DNA of 64,000 nt from the NCBI GenBank assembly GCA_945875845.1, contig CAMCMB010000013.1, positions 1-64,000 of the forward strand, read 5' to 3'. Within the stretch, counting starts at the first letter, position 1; the number at the start of each line of letters is the position of its first letter. The notes under the pieces were generated by a model. The model did not search any database. It saw only the letters and a list, made by a program, of their open reading frames with translations, and was not told where the DNA came from. The DNA comes from Pirellula staleyi DSM 6068. Its GTDB lineage: Bacteria > Planctomycetota > Planctomycetia > Pirellulales > Pirellulaceae. This document shows, one piece after another, positions 54,281-62,271 of this stretch. The translations under genes were made by a program, and so were the position numbers.

Positions 54281-56710
54281 ATGCAAGCGACGGGAATCGA
54301 ACGACTCGCTCTCAATGGAAGTCGACTCCGCAATGCATGGTTCCTGGCTGCATTTTGCAGCTTTTGTTTTCTCGATATGCCGCCTTGCCTTTCGCAAGGC
54401 TATCTGGACTTAAGTAAGGTACAGCCTGAGTACTTGATCACAAACAATTTACAAGGTGACACGGGCGGACTCTCGATTCATGTGTCGTTTCCGGATTGGT
54501 TCTCAAGGACCGCTGGATATTGCCCTATTCGTGTTCGTGTTGTGCCGAGCAAAGGACTCGTGTTCAAGTCGGATGGCGTGTTGAGATTGAACATTGGCAC
54601 GGGCGATCGAGTCTCCCAAGAGGGGCCATGCTCGGTTATTGAGATCAAGATTGAGCAAGGGGCTAGCGAAGCTCGCGAAGAGATCTTGGCCAACATGTTC
54701 GAAACGCAAATGATTACGTTCTACGCAACGCTGAATGGCCGCAAGCTCAATGGCCAAAAATCGTACTGCTTCAATCGCGGTGCGTCGGACGTATCACAAT
54801 ACGGCCATAGCATGGCGATCATCAGCCAAGCGACGTCCAAGAATGATACAAAACGCCGAGCGGCGTTGGCGGAAATGACAAAGACAGGGAACTGGTTTAC
54901 GCAAGAAGAATACTTCTCAAGCACCAGCAGAAAAGGGATCTACGCGGACGCTTCGAGATTGCCTTCGAACTGGCTCGCTTTGAGTGGACTGGCTCAAATA
55001 TCCATCCACATGGATGACTTTGCACAGCTTGCACCAGAACAATTGGACGCCTTGAAACAGTATGTTTTGGCCGGGGGCATTCTGTCGGTTGGAAAAGTCG
55101 CAACCATCGCTGAAATCACCAATTACATACCCATCGATGTCCGTCGACAATGGGATGGTTTAGGAGCGAACAAGGCGAAAAACACAACGGAACTGGCATC
55201 CTTGCCCGCTCAGATATCGGATCTAGAGTCCTCGATTGACCTCCTCGAAGACACCGTCTGGGATCGATTCATGGCGATCGAAAAAAGAATCGCGTTCTTA
55301 AATCGTTCCGGTATAGGATATGGGGGGGCTTACGGATATGGACCATATACTCTTGGTAATGAACCTGCCCCTACGAAAAGGGAACGTGCTCCCAGCGATT
55401 TGCTAGGCTGGTCAGAAAAACTAGGAAACGATTTAGCCGAAGTTGGGCTCGCCTACATCGACTTTCAAATGAGCAATATGGAAACCCTCGTGAGCCGGTT
55501 TTATGGAGCCGAAGAGGTTTTGATTCCCAATTTAAAAGCGGAAGACAATCTCACGCAACCTATCCTTGTGATGCACGGTTTTGGAATCGTGCGACTTGAT
55601 CCGAGAAATGTTCGCGAGTCCACCAACTTGCTCAGTGAGCAGTTGAAAGATTCGCTTTACAATCCAGTCAATCGAACCGAACGATTTAAAAATGGAATTG
55701 GAGATGACTTCTGGAATTGGCTGATTCCAGCCGTTGGTCGAACGCCTGTCATTCCTTTTATGACCTTTGTCGTTTTGTTCGTTGGTATTGTTGTGCCTGG
55801 TTTGATGATCTGGTGCAATCACCACAAGCGACGCGTATGGCTCGTGGTCGCAATGCCTCTGACCGCTGCCGTATTTACATTGTTGCTGTTTTGCTATGGG
55901 ATATTGAAAGACGGTCTTGGAGCGATTTCGCGGACTCGATCGTTGGCCTTCGTCGATACCAACGGCGATGGAGTCGTTTGGTCCAGACAGAATTACTTTG
56001 CCGCCAGAGTTCCTGAACAAGGGATCGTCCTGAGCAACGATACTCAGCTTGCTCCCATGCAGGTCCATTCCAATAACGAGCTAAGAGGCTGCCAACAATT
56101 CGACCTGGACGGCAAGCAGCAGTACCTAGGATTGATTCCACCTCGATTGCAAACGCAATTTTCAGTCACCCATCCGCTGCGCAACATGAGGGTAGTGGCA
56201 AGGGGCTCGAAACAAGATCCCACACTGAATGAGAATTCGATCGTCAACGCCTCCGATTGCAAGTGGACGATTGCCTTGTTCATCAATCGAGATGGAAAAG
56301 CGTTCATCGCAAAAGACGTATTGGACGGCCAAACGGCAGTCCTAACGGAAATGCCCATCGAAGATTCCATGGCGTTGGTGCGCAATACGTATCGAGCGAC
56401 CCCGCTTTCAGCACCGCTGGACGCACCCTCCGCAGACCAGGTTTCGCTGACACAGACGATCAGCGGTTTTTTTTCCTTTGGCGGCAGAAACTACCGCCCC
56501 AATAATATGGGAATTATTTCCGAAGAGAAAGTCTGGGCGCAATACGTCGGACTATCTAGCCCAAACGTTTTCTCAAATAGTGCGTCAAAACGATGCGAAA
56601 TGTTACCAGGAACTTTTATCCTTTTCACAGAACAAGCCCCCTACCTCGAACGCTGTATTCCGAACGTCAAAGACGAAGATGGATTACACGCCGTTATCGG
56701 TCAATGGTAA
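54281..56710 (+). CDS. Large membrane protein of unknown function
   Basis: An 809-aa protein with an N-terminal hydrophobic segment (about 18-38, FLAAFCSFCFLDM), a large outside domain and, around 490-545, two further helices (FMTFVVLFVGIVVPGLMIW and VVAMPLTAAVFTLLLFCYG), then a beta-rich C-terminal part. The stretch LALSGLAQISIHMDDFAQLAPEQLDALKQYVLAGGILSV recalls DUF4350/GATase-like membrane proteins with a glutamine-amidotransferase-type fold, seen in clusters with MoxR/VWA genes, but no such gene is next to it. No catalytic residue is proposed. The element at 54013-54205 lies just upstream. Confidence 0.55.
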   Translation: MQATGIERLALNGSRLRNAWFLAAFCSFCFLDMPPCLSQGYLDLSKVQPEYLITNNLQGDTGGLSIHVSFPDWFSRTAGYCPIRVRVVPSKGLVFKSDGVLRLNIGTGDRVSQEGPCSVIEIKIEQGASEAREEILANMFETQMITFYATLNGRKLNGQKSYCFNRGASDVSQYGHSMAIISQATSKNDTKRRAALAEMTKTGNWFTQEEYFSSTSRKGIYADASRLPSNWLALSGLAQISIHMDDFAQLAPEQLDALKQYVLAGGILSVGKVATIAEITNYIPIDVRRQWDGLGANKAKNTTELASLPAQISDLESSIDLLEDTVWDRFMAIEKRIAFLNRSGIGYGGAYGYGPYTLGNEPAPTKRERAPSDLLGWSEKLGNDLAEVGLAYIDFQMSNMETLVSRFYGAEEVLIPNLKAEDNLTQPILVMHGFGIVRLDPRNVRESTNLLSEQLKDSLYNPVNRTERFKNGIGDDFWNWLIPAVGRTPVIPFMTFVVLFVGIVVPGLMIWCNHHKRRVWLVVAMPLTAAVFTLLLFCYGILKDGLGAISRTRSLAFVDTNGDGVVWSRQNYFAARVPEQGIVLSNDTQLAPMQVHSNNELRGCQQFDLDGKQQYLGLIPPRLQTQFSVTHPLRNMRVVARGSKQDPTLNENSIVNASDCKWTIALFINRDGKAFIAKDVLDGQTAVLTEMPIEDSMALVRNTYRATPLSAPLDAPSADQVSLTQTISGFFSFGGRNYRPNNMGIISEEKVWAQYVGLSSPNVFSNSASKRCEMLPGTFILFTEQAPYLERCIPNVKDEDGLHAVIGQW

Positions 56711-56767
56711 CGCGTAGGTGGTAGCAAGCCTTACTGACTAGATGTCGATGCCCTCCGGATCAAGGTC

Positions 56768-56840
56768 GGTACGACGGACTTCCAAGTCCGTCGATGGAGA
56801 ATTCGACGGACTAGGAAGTCCGTCGTACCATTAAATCAAC
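56768..56840 (-). repeat. MITE-like element, copy 4 (truncated)
   Basis: GGTACGACGGACTTCCAAGT, then a second hairpin and TAAATCAAC. It lacks the GTCGTTATTGGG terminal portion of copy 3, so one end is missing. Confidence 0.8.
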
Positions 56841-56936
56841 AGCCCTAGCGCGATGCGGCTGATTAGGATGTACGAATTTTGGTAACGGCGGGAGGCTGGG
56901 TTCGGTAGGGATCGGCCATTGGAGCCAGATGATTCC

Positions 56937-58223
56937 CTATCTTTTTAAATTCTCTCGGAGCGTTTCCGCATCGAGCTCCTTTTCCCAGCGGCTGATCACG
57001 ATGGTTGCAACACCATTGCCAATAAAATTGGTAATCGCCCGGCATTCGCTCATGAATCGATCGATTCCCAGCAATAACGGCAAGGCTTCGATCGGGATGC
57101 GAGGGACCACCTGCAAGGTTGCTGCCAGCGTTACGATTCCAGCTCCCGTCACTCCACTCGCGCCCTTCGAAGTCAGCATGGAAACCGCCAACAAACTAAC
57201 TTGTTCCCATAGAGTCAATGTTGTATTGGTTGCTTGAGCCAAAAAAATCGCCGCCATCGACATGTAGATATTGGTACCATCGAGATTGAAACTGTAGCCG
57301 GTCGGAATCACGAATCGGACCGTCGATTTCGAACAACCTAACTCTTGGGTCTTTTTCATCAGTCCTGGCAATCCGGTTTCTGACGAACTGGTTCCCAAAA
57401 CCAAAAGGATCTCTTCCTTGATGAAATACAAAAATCGGAAGATCGAAAAGCCAGAGAACCAAGCGATCCCGCCTAGGATAACTCCGATAAAAAACGCAGA
57501 AGTTAAATAAAATCCCACCATCAGGAGCAAGAGTCTTCCAAGCGTACCAAGGCCATGAAGGCTCACCGTATAGCTCATGGCTCCCAACGCGCCCAACGGT
57601 GCCAATCTCACGACGATATTCATGACCCCGAAAAAGATCTGAGTCAGATACTCGATCGATCGCAACGCGGGTTCCCCGAGCTCGCCCATCGATAAGATCG
57701 AAACCGCAATCAAAACCGAAACCAAAAGGACCTGCAATAGGTCGCCCGAGACAAAGGCACTCACGAACGTTTTGGGAATGATATGCAGAAAGAAATCTGC
57801 CGACGTCTGGTCTTTCGATGGTTGCACCGCGGTGTGGCCCGTTGAAACATCGTTCGCTTCCGCATGAAACGTTTCCCCAGGCGCCGTAAAGCCTTCACCC
57901 GGTTTTAGGACATTCACGACCAACAAACCAACCACAAGGGCAATCGTCGAAACCACTTCAAAGTAGAGAAACGCCTTCAGGCCAAGTCGCCCAAGCCGCC
58001 TTAGGTCTCCCAGCGAAGCAATCCCATGGACGACGGTACAAAAGATGATCGGGCCTATCAACATCTTGATCAAGGCGATGAAGCCATCGCTGAGCGGCTT
58101 CAACTGCTTCCCGATGTCCGGAAAGAAGTTTCCAATCGCAATTCCAATAAGGACCGCGAGGATCGTCTGAACGTAAAGACTTGTGTACCATCGCTTGGGT
58201 GGATTTAACGTATCACTTGTCAC
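56937..58223 (-). CDS. Dicarboxylate/cation symporter (DAACS family)
   Basis: A sodium- or proton-coupled transporter of C4-dicarboxylates or glutamate in the cytoplasmic membrane. The start is set at the GTG at 58223 (MTSDTLNPPKRWYTSLYVQ): the longer frame to 58418 passes through the GGCAAGCTGGAAGCTTA repeat and is spurious. The 428-aa product has eight helices and the family hallmarks TSSSETGLPGLM (serine-rich loop), PTGYSFNLDGTNIYMSMAA and GASGVTGAGIVTLAATL, then GIDRFMSECRAITNFIGNG. All signature residues are intact. It stands alone; the substrate is inferred from family. Confidence 0.92.
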   Translation of the reverse strand: MTSDTLNPPKRWYTSLYVQTILAVLIGIAIGNFFPDIGKQLKPLSDGFIALIKMLIGPIIFCTVVHGIASLGDLRRLGRLGLKAFLYFEVVSTIALVVGLLVVNVLKPGEGFTAPGETFHAEANDVSTGHTAVQPSKDQTSADFFLHIIPKTFVSAFVSGDLLQVLLVSVLIAVSILSMGELGEPALRSIEYLTQIFFGVMNIVVRLAPLGALGAMSYTVSLHGLGTLGRLLLLMVGFYLTSAFFIGVILGGIAWFSGFSIFRFLYFIKEEILLVLGTSSSETGLPGLMKKTQELGCSKSTVRFVIPTGYSFNLDGTNIYMSMAAIFLAQATNTTLTLWEQVSLLAVSMLTSKGASGVTGAGIVTLAATLQVVPRIPIEALPLLLGIDRFMSECRAITNFIGNGVATIVISRWEKELDAETLRENLKR

Positions 58224-58263
58224 TTCATAGTCAGTTCTTGCGAAAGGAATGGGAGAGAATAGT

Positions 58264-58316
58264 AGAGTGGGGTAAGCTTCCAGCTTGCCATGGATGAGCT
58301 TCCAGCTTGCCATGAG
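58264..58316. repeat. AGCTTCCAGCTTGCCATG doublet
   Basis: Two copies of AGCTTCCAGCTTGCCATG, the first with the GTGGGGTA lead-in, reverse complement of the core at 9184-9257. Confidence 0.85.
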
Positions 58317-58342
58317 TGATTCCTTGCAAGCTGCAAGCTTGC

Positions 58343-58508
58343 GCCCAATGGCAATCACTTTCGGTTCGAACCAATGTTTTCGTAGCGGAGCGGCGCGAGC
58401 CGCCCGGTGAATATCCAAGTGATTTGACTACAAGTCACCGGACAGCTTGCGCTGTTCCGCTACAAGTCACCGGACAGCTTGCGCTGTTCCGCTACAAAGT
58501 GAGTACCG
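58343..58508. repeat. GCGGCGCGAGCCGC repeat, copy 3
   Basis: Closely matches copy 1 (19051-19207) over CCAATGGCAATCACTTTCGG, GTAGCGGAGCGGCGCGAGCC and GTGATTTGACTAC, but the right half CAAGTCACCGGACAGCTTGC...TTCCGCTA is doubled. Confidence 0.88.
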
Positions 58509-58590
58509 ATTAGCGTGCAACACTAAAATAACGCCATTCCAAGGGTGCGGCAATTTGCCTTCTTAAATGCTAGCAGTCAGCAGTACACGT

Positions 58591-58596
58591 TATAAT
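58591..58596 (+). promoter_or_regulatory. Possible -10 of the mla operon
   Basis: TATAAT, a perfect -10 hexamer, 59 bases before the mlaE start. The -35 region at 17 bases (TAGCAG or TGCTAG) is poor. Sequence evidence only. Confidence 0.3.
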
Positions 58597-58654
58597 CGCT
58601 TTTTCCGGCAAGGTCTGCTCAAGCTACGTGTTTTGACAGCCGATCAACCCAGTT

Positions 58655-59524
58655 ATGGCCGCTAATCCGTTTCCACATGCCGACTCGATTCCAGGTCGAC
58701 TCATGAACAACTTGAGCCGTGTTTTGAGCGCATGGGGCGGAGTCGTCGTGCAAGGCCTCACGACCCTTGGGGACATTTCTCTATTCACCTTGCAAATGTT
58801 CGTCTGGATGTTCACGGTCCGGCCGAAACGCGAAACATTGATGCCGAATTTTTATGCCGTCGGCGTTTTGAGCTTGCCCGTGGTTGCGCTGACCGGGACA
58901 TTCATCGGCATGGTGCTTGCGATCCAAAGCTATCATCAGTTCAAAAGTATTGGAATGGAAACGCGACTTGGTGCGGTAATCAACATGTCTCTCGTCCGAG
59001 AACTCGGGCCAGTCCTTGCGGCCACAATGCTAGCAGGCCGTGTAGGGAGCGCGATGGCAGCGGTACTGGGTACCATGCGTGTAACGGAACAAATAGATGC
59101 ATTGGTCAGCATGGGTGCGAATCCTATCCATTATCTTGTTGTCCCTCGGTTTTTGGCCTGCATGCTCCTAATTCCAGCATTGACGGTCATGGCAGACTTT
59201 ATGGGAATTGTTGGTGGCTACTTTTATAGCGTGGTTGTATTGGGGATCGATCACGCACAATACCTTCAAAAGAGCCGTGACTTTGTGGGTGGTTTCGATC
59301 TTTTCTCCGGGGTTTTCAAAAGTGTGTTTTTTGGGGCTACGATCGCCATCGTCAGTTGCTATCGTGGGTTTCATTGTCAACCTGGCGCCGAGGGAGTTGG
59401 ACGAGCCGCAACCGCAGCCTTCGTCCAGAGCTTTGTGATGATACTGGCGCTCGACATCGTGTTAAATTTGTTCCTCGACGGTGTGTACTTCGCAATTTGG
59501 CCATCTGGAGCAAAGCTGTTCTGA
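58655..59524 (+). CDS. mlaE: MlaE-type ABC transporter permease
   Basis: Inner-membrane permease of an MCE lipid transport complex. A 289-aa product with about five helices; family phrases VVALTGTFIGMVLAIQSYHQF (about 69-89), GPVLAATMLAGRVGSAMAAVLGTM (about 112-135) and TEQIDALVSMGANPIHYLVVPR. The start at 58655 is the first ATG; an internal ATG at 58703 is possible. It ends in TGATG, overlapping the mlaF start by one base. Confidence 0.93.
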   Translation: MAANPFPHADSIPGRLMNNLSRVLSAWGGVVVQGLTTLGDISLFTLQMFVWMFTVRPKRETLMPNFYAVGVLSLPVVALTGTFIGMVLAIQSYHQFKSIGMETRLGAVINMSLVRELGPVLAATMLAGRVGSAMAAVLGTMRVTEQIDALVSMGANPIHYLVVPRFLACMLLIPALTVMADFMGIVGGYFYSVVVLGIDHAQYLQKSRDFVGGFDLFSGVFKSVFFGATIAIVSCYRGFHCQPGAEGVGRAATAAFVQSFVMILALDIVLNLFLDGVYFAIWPSGAKLF

Positions 59525-60432
59525 TGGACGAAAGCATTATCGAACAAATTGTTGCACCTAATTCCCAATCGCCTAGCCCGATTGTGGAGACGGTCGCGAT
59601 GTCATTGAAATTTGGGCGACAAGTTGTGCTCAAGGAAATCTCTATCCAGATCCCAAAAGGGCAAACGGTTGCCATCATTGGCGAGAGCGGTTGCGGGAAA
59701 ACGATGCTCTTGAAGTCCATTGTTGGACTGGTCAAGCCGTCGTCTGGCAAGGTGATTTTCGATGGGCAGGACATTCACACATTGAATGATCGCGAGATGA
59801 CCGGGCTTCGAAAACGATTCGGTTTTGTGTTTCAGAATGCAGCCCTGTTCGATAGCATGACGATCCATCAGAATATCGGATTTCCACTGCGTCAACACGG
59901 CGTTCCCAGCGGTAGACAAGCGGAGCGCATGATCTTGGATGGGCTGGCGGAAGTGGGGCTCCCGAGCAATGTTGCATCGAAGAAACCATCGCAACTTTCG
60001 GGCGGAATGAGGAAACGTGTAGGGCTTGCACGCGCATTGATTCTGCAGCCGGATTTGCTCCTTTATGACGAACCAACCACGGGTTTGGATCCAATCATGA
60101 GCGATGTCATCAACGAGCTCATGCTTCGAACGCGAAAGCGATACCCTGTTACAAGTATCATCGTCACGCACGACATGCATTCCGCTCGCCGAGTCGCGGA
60201 TCGCATCATCATGCTCTATCCGTATTCGAGATTGCAGCCGGGTGAATCGCAGATACTTTTCGATGGCCCTCCCGATTCATTAGATGCGACGAAAGACCGC
60301 CGCGTGAGGCAATTCGTTCAAGGTGAGGCTGGCGAGCGATTGATGGAAATGCTATCGTCGCGAGAGCACAGCGATTTGGATGCTCACCATCTTCACGATT
60401 CGATAGCTAAGAAAGCGAAGCACGAGGAATAA
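59524..60432 (+). CDS. mlaF: MlaF-type ABC transporter ATPase
   Basis: ATPase that drives lipid transport with MlaE. Its ATG at 59524 shares the stop codon of mlaE (TGATG), so the open frame that extends back to 59356 is not used. The 302-aa product has Walker A GESGCGKT, Q-loop FVFQNAALFDSM, signature LSGGMRKRVGLARAL, Walker B LLLYDEPTTGLDP and the switch His in IVTHDMHSARRVADRI. The last 60 residues are a charged tail. Third gene in the operon: the MCE protein follows after two bases. Confidence 0.95.
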   Translation: MDESIIEQIVAPNSQSPSPIVETVAMSLKFGRQVVLKEISIQIPKGQTVAIIGESGCGKTMLLKSIVGLVKPSSGKVIFDGQDIHTLNDREMTGLRKRFGFVFQNAALFDSMTIHQNIGFPLRQHGVPSGRQAERMILDGLAEVGLPSNVASKKPSQLSGGMRKRVGLARALILQPDLLLYDEPTTGLDPIMSDVINELMLRTRKRYPVTSIIVTHDMHSARRVADRIIMLYPYSRLQPGESQILFDGPPDSLDATKDRRVRQFVQGEAGERLMEMLSSREHSDLDAHHLHDSIAKKAKHEE

Positions 60433-60434
60433 TC

Positions 60435-61691
60435 ATGGAAGAAAGTGGTTATCGTTTTGGTGTCGGAGTTCTCGTGTTGGCCTCCGCGATCATTGGAGTG
60501 TTGTTGGTCGCATTTTTCGGCGCCGTTCCAGCACTTTGGGTGGATCGTTACCGGGTGAGCTTTAATTTTCCAAGTGCTCCGAAAGTAGCGATCGACACAC
60601 CCGTCCGCAAAAACGGCGTGTTAATCGGACGTGTCTCTAAAATTGAACTGCTACAAGGGACTGGCGGCGTCAACTTGACCTTTGAACTGGATCGAAAGAA
60701 TGAGCTTCTCCAGGCAGAGGTGCCGCGGATTATGAGCGGTTCTTTTATTACGGGCGACGCGGTCGTTGAGTTTTTTTCGCCTTCCCCATCATCGCTATTG
60801 ATGCGTTTCGACGGCTCCATGGGCACGCCGGCCAATCTCGAATTGGATGAGCAAGAAAGGGCCGCAGCCAATGAGGTTATGTCCGACGGCTATTATTCCA
60901 CGGGTGGCGAAGTTGCCAAAGACCCGCAAGATTTCTTAGCAAAAGTCGAGGAGAACTTCGTACCAATGATGACAAGCTTGGAACGCACGTTGGCTCGCGT
61001 TGATTCGCTCGGGGCTTCGGTTCAGAGTATTGTTGGAGATGGAAGTGGACCCATTAACGATTTGGTCTCTCGAACAACTGCGACGCTGGAGACGATCGAC
61101 GCAACCGCCGAGCAGATCAAACGCGTGGCTGGGCAAGTGGAACGAGCAGACATCCCCGCTGCAATCGCCAGTGGGCTGACGCTTCTACCTGATTTGATCA
61201 AGGAAGCTCAAGGGGCGCTGACTCAAACCCAACGAACACTCAAGGGCTTTGAGCAATTTAGCTTGAGTCTCGAAGGACTGGGCAAAGAGTTTGACGGAAT
61301 CGGTAAAACCATCAGCACAGCAGTCGACAACGCCAACGTCGCTATCGAAAACATTGCCAACATCACAGAACCCGTTAGCCAGAATAGTGAACGATTGGTC
61401 AAGGGTGCAGTCCAAGCCTTAGACGACTTAAATATCCTGGCCGGAGACCTTAAAAGACTGACTGCCCGTATCAATAACAGCAACGGCACCGTCAGTCAGT
61501 TGATCGATAACCCTCAACTCTACATCACGGCTCAGAACACCCTCCGAAATATTGAACAGGTAACTCAGAAACTGCAACCCATCCTAGGCGACGTACGCGT
61601 TGCAACCGACAAGATAGCGCGAGATCCAGGTGGCCAATTGGGAGTGCGCGGAGCCCTCAGCGGACGTCCTCAAGGCTTGGGCCTGAAATAA
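60435..61691 (+). CDS. mlaD: MlaD family MCE-domain protein
   Basis: Membrane-anchored, outward-facing lipid-binding subunit of the MCE transporter. The 418-aa product has one N-terminal TM helix (VLVLASAIIGVLLVAFFG, about 11-28) followed by the MCE domain (about 40-120; VAIDTPVRKNGVLIGRVSKIELLQG) and a long helical C-terminal part (about 150-410) with amphipathic heptads, such as LEGLGKEFDGIGKTISTAVD, likely forming a tunnel or needle-like ring. No mlaC, mlaB or mlaA neighbour is present, so the system is of the minimal MlaEFD-type. Confidence 0.9.
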   Translation: MEESGYRFGVGVLVLASAIIGVLLVAFFGAVPALWVDRYRVSFNFPSAPKVAIDTPVRKNGVLIGRVSKIELLQGTGGVNLTFELDRKNELLQAEVPRIMSGSFITGDAVVEFFSPSPSSLLMRFDGSMGTPANLELDEQERAAANEVMSDGYYSTGGEVAKDPQDFLAKVEENFVPMMTSLERTLARVDSLGASVQSIVGDGSGPINDLVSRTTATLETIDATAEQIKRVAGQVERADIPAAIASGLTLLPDLIKEAQGALTQTQRTLKGFEQFSLSLEGLGKEFDGIGKTISTAVDNANVAIENIANITEPVSQNSERLVKGAVQALDDLNILAGDLKRLTARINNSNGTVSQLIDNPQLYITAQNTLRNIEQVTQKLQPILGDVRVATDKIARDPGGQLGVRGALSGRPQGLGLK

Positions 61692-61770
61692 GTCGACTTG
61701 GACAGTTTTAACCCAACAAATCATATGGGGAAATGGGTGGAGAAATGGATGGGGAAATGGGTGGGGAAAT

Positions 61771-61831
61771 GGGAGAGCGAGGCTCCTGCCGAGCTTACGA
61801 CGCCATGGTTCGGCAGGAGCCTCACCCTCCC
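61771..61831. repeat. GEAPAEP-type palindromic repeat, copy 3
   Basis: GGGAGAGCGAGGCTCCTGCC...GGCAGGAGCCTCACCCTCCC, preceded by tandem GGGGAAATGGGT runs (61727-61770) of 13 or so bases each. Confidence 0.8.
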
Positions 61832-61872
61832 CAGTCGCTCAAGCAATTGAATCCACAGTGCCCAAACCAACG

Positions 61873-61909
61873 AAAAAACCCTAGATTCTAAGAGGAAATC
61901 TAGGGTTTT
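61873..61909 (-). terminator. Intrinsic terminator for tRNA-Cys
   Basis: On the minus strand AAAACCCTAGATT (61897-61909) pairs with AATCTAGGGTTTT (61875-61887), followed by a run of T residues in minus direction, about eight bases after the tRNA. Confidence 0.85.
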
Positions 61910-61916
61910 CGGGAAA

Positions 61917-61988
61917 AGGCTCCGGTGGGAGTTGAACCCACGATGGCGGATTTGCAATCCGCTGCCTTAGCCACTTGGCTACGGAGCC
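61917..61988 (-). tRNA. tRNA-Cys (anticodon GCA)
   Basis: All arms fold: acceptor GGCTCCG/CGGAGCC (7 bp), D-arm GCCAAGTGGC-type, anticodon stem GCGGA/TCCGC with loop TTGCAAA (anticodon GCA), T-arm GTGGG-TTCAACT-CCCAC. The discriminator base is U73, a known tRNA-Cys identity element. The CCA end is not encoded. Confidence 0.97.
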
Positions 61989-62165
61989 ATCAATCCAATG
62001 ACCTTCTTTTGAAAGGCCATCTTCCTTGTCACACCCCCGCTCGCATTGATTGACTTGCTTTCAGTACCAGCAGGCTTGACGCTCTGGAGCATACAAGATG
62101 GACATCACGCTAGTCAAGCCCTATCCATTCTCCCAAACACCGCTTGCGAAATGGATTTTTCGTTG

Positions 62166-62235
62166 GACGACGCTCCGCGTCGTCACCATCCATTTATCGA
62201 AAGTAGGTCTCGCAGTTCGACGTGGAGCGTCGAAC
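62166..62235. repeat. Two inverted hairpins with loops GCTCCGC and GTGGAGC
   Basis: GACGAC-GCTCCGC-GTCGTC (62166-62184) and GTTCGAC-GTGGAGC-GTCGAAC (62215-62235). The loops are partial reverse complements, so the two lie in opposite orientation, 30 bases apart. Confidence 0.7.
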
Positions 62236-62271
62236 AACTAAGGCTCCGCGGGCTAAACATTTGCAATGCTT

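Larger units (their letters stand above)
58224..58654. other. Intergenic stretch with two repeat families
   Basis: 431 bp holding the inverted AAGCTTCCAGCTTGCCAT doublet (58264-58316) and copy 3 of the GCGGCGCGAGCCGC repeat (58343-58508), then about 140 bp with a -10-like TATAAT before mlaE. Confidence 0.7.
61692..62271. other. Intergenic stretch with tRNA-Cys and repeats
   Basis: 580 bp: GGGAAATGGGTGG tandem runs (61727-61770), a GEAPAEP repeat (61771-61831), the tRNA-Cys terminator and tRNA, then 62000-62160 without recognisable features, then a pair of hairpins (62166-62235). Confidence 0.7.

Noticed and set aside
61727-61957. Minus-strand frame with FPTHFPIHF repeats
   Set aside because: Translation of the GGGGAAATGGGT runs and the GEAPAEP repeat after the mla operon.
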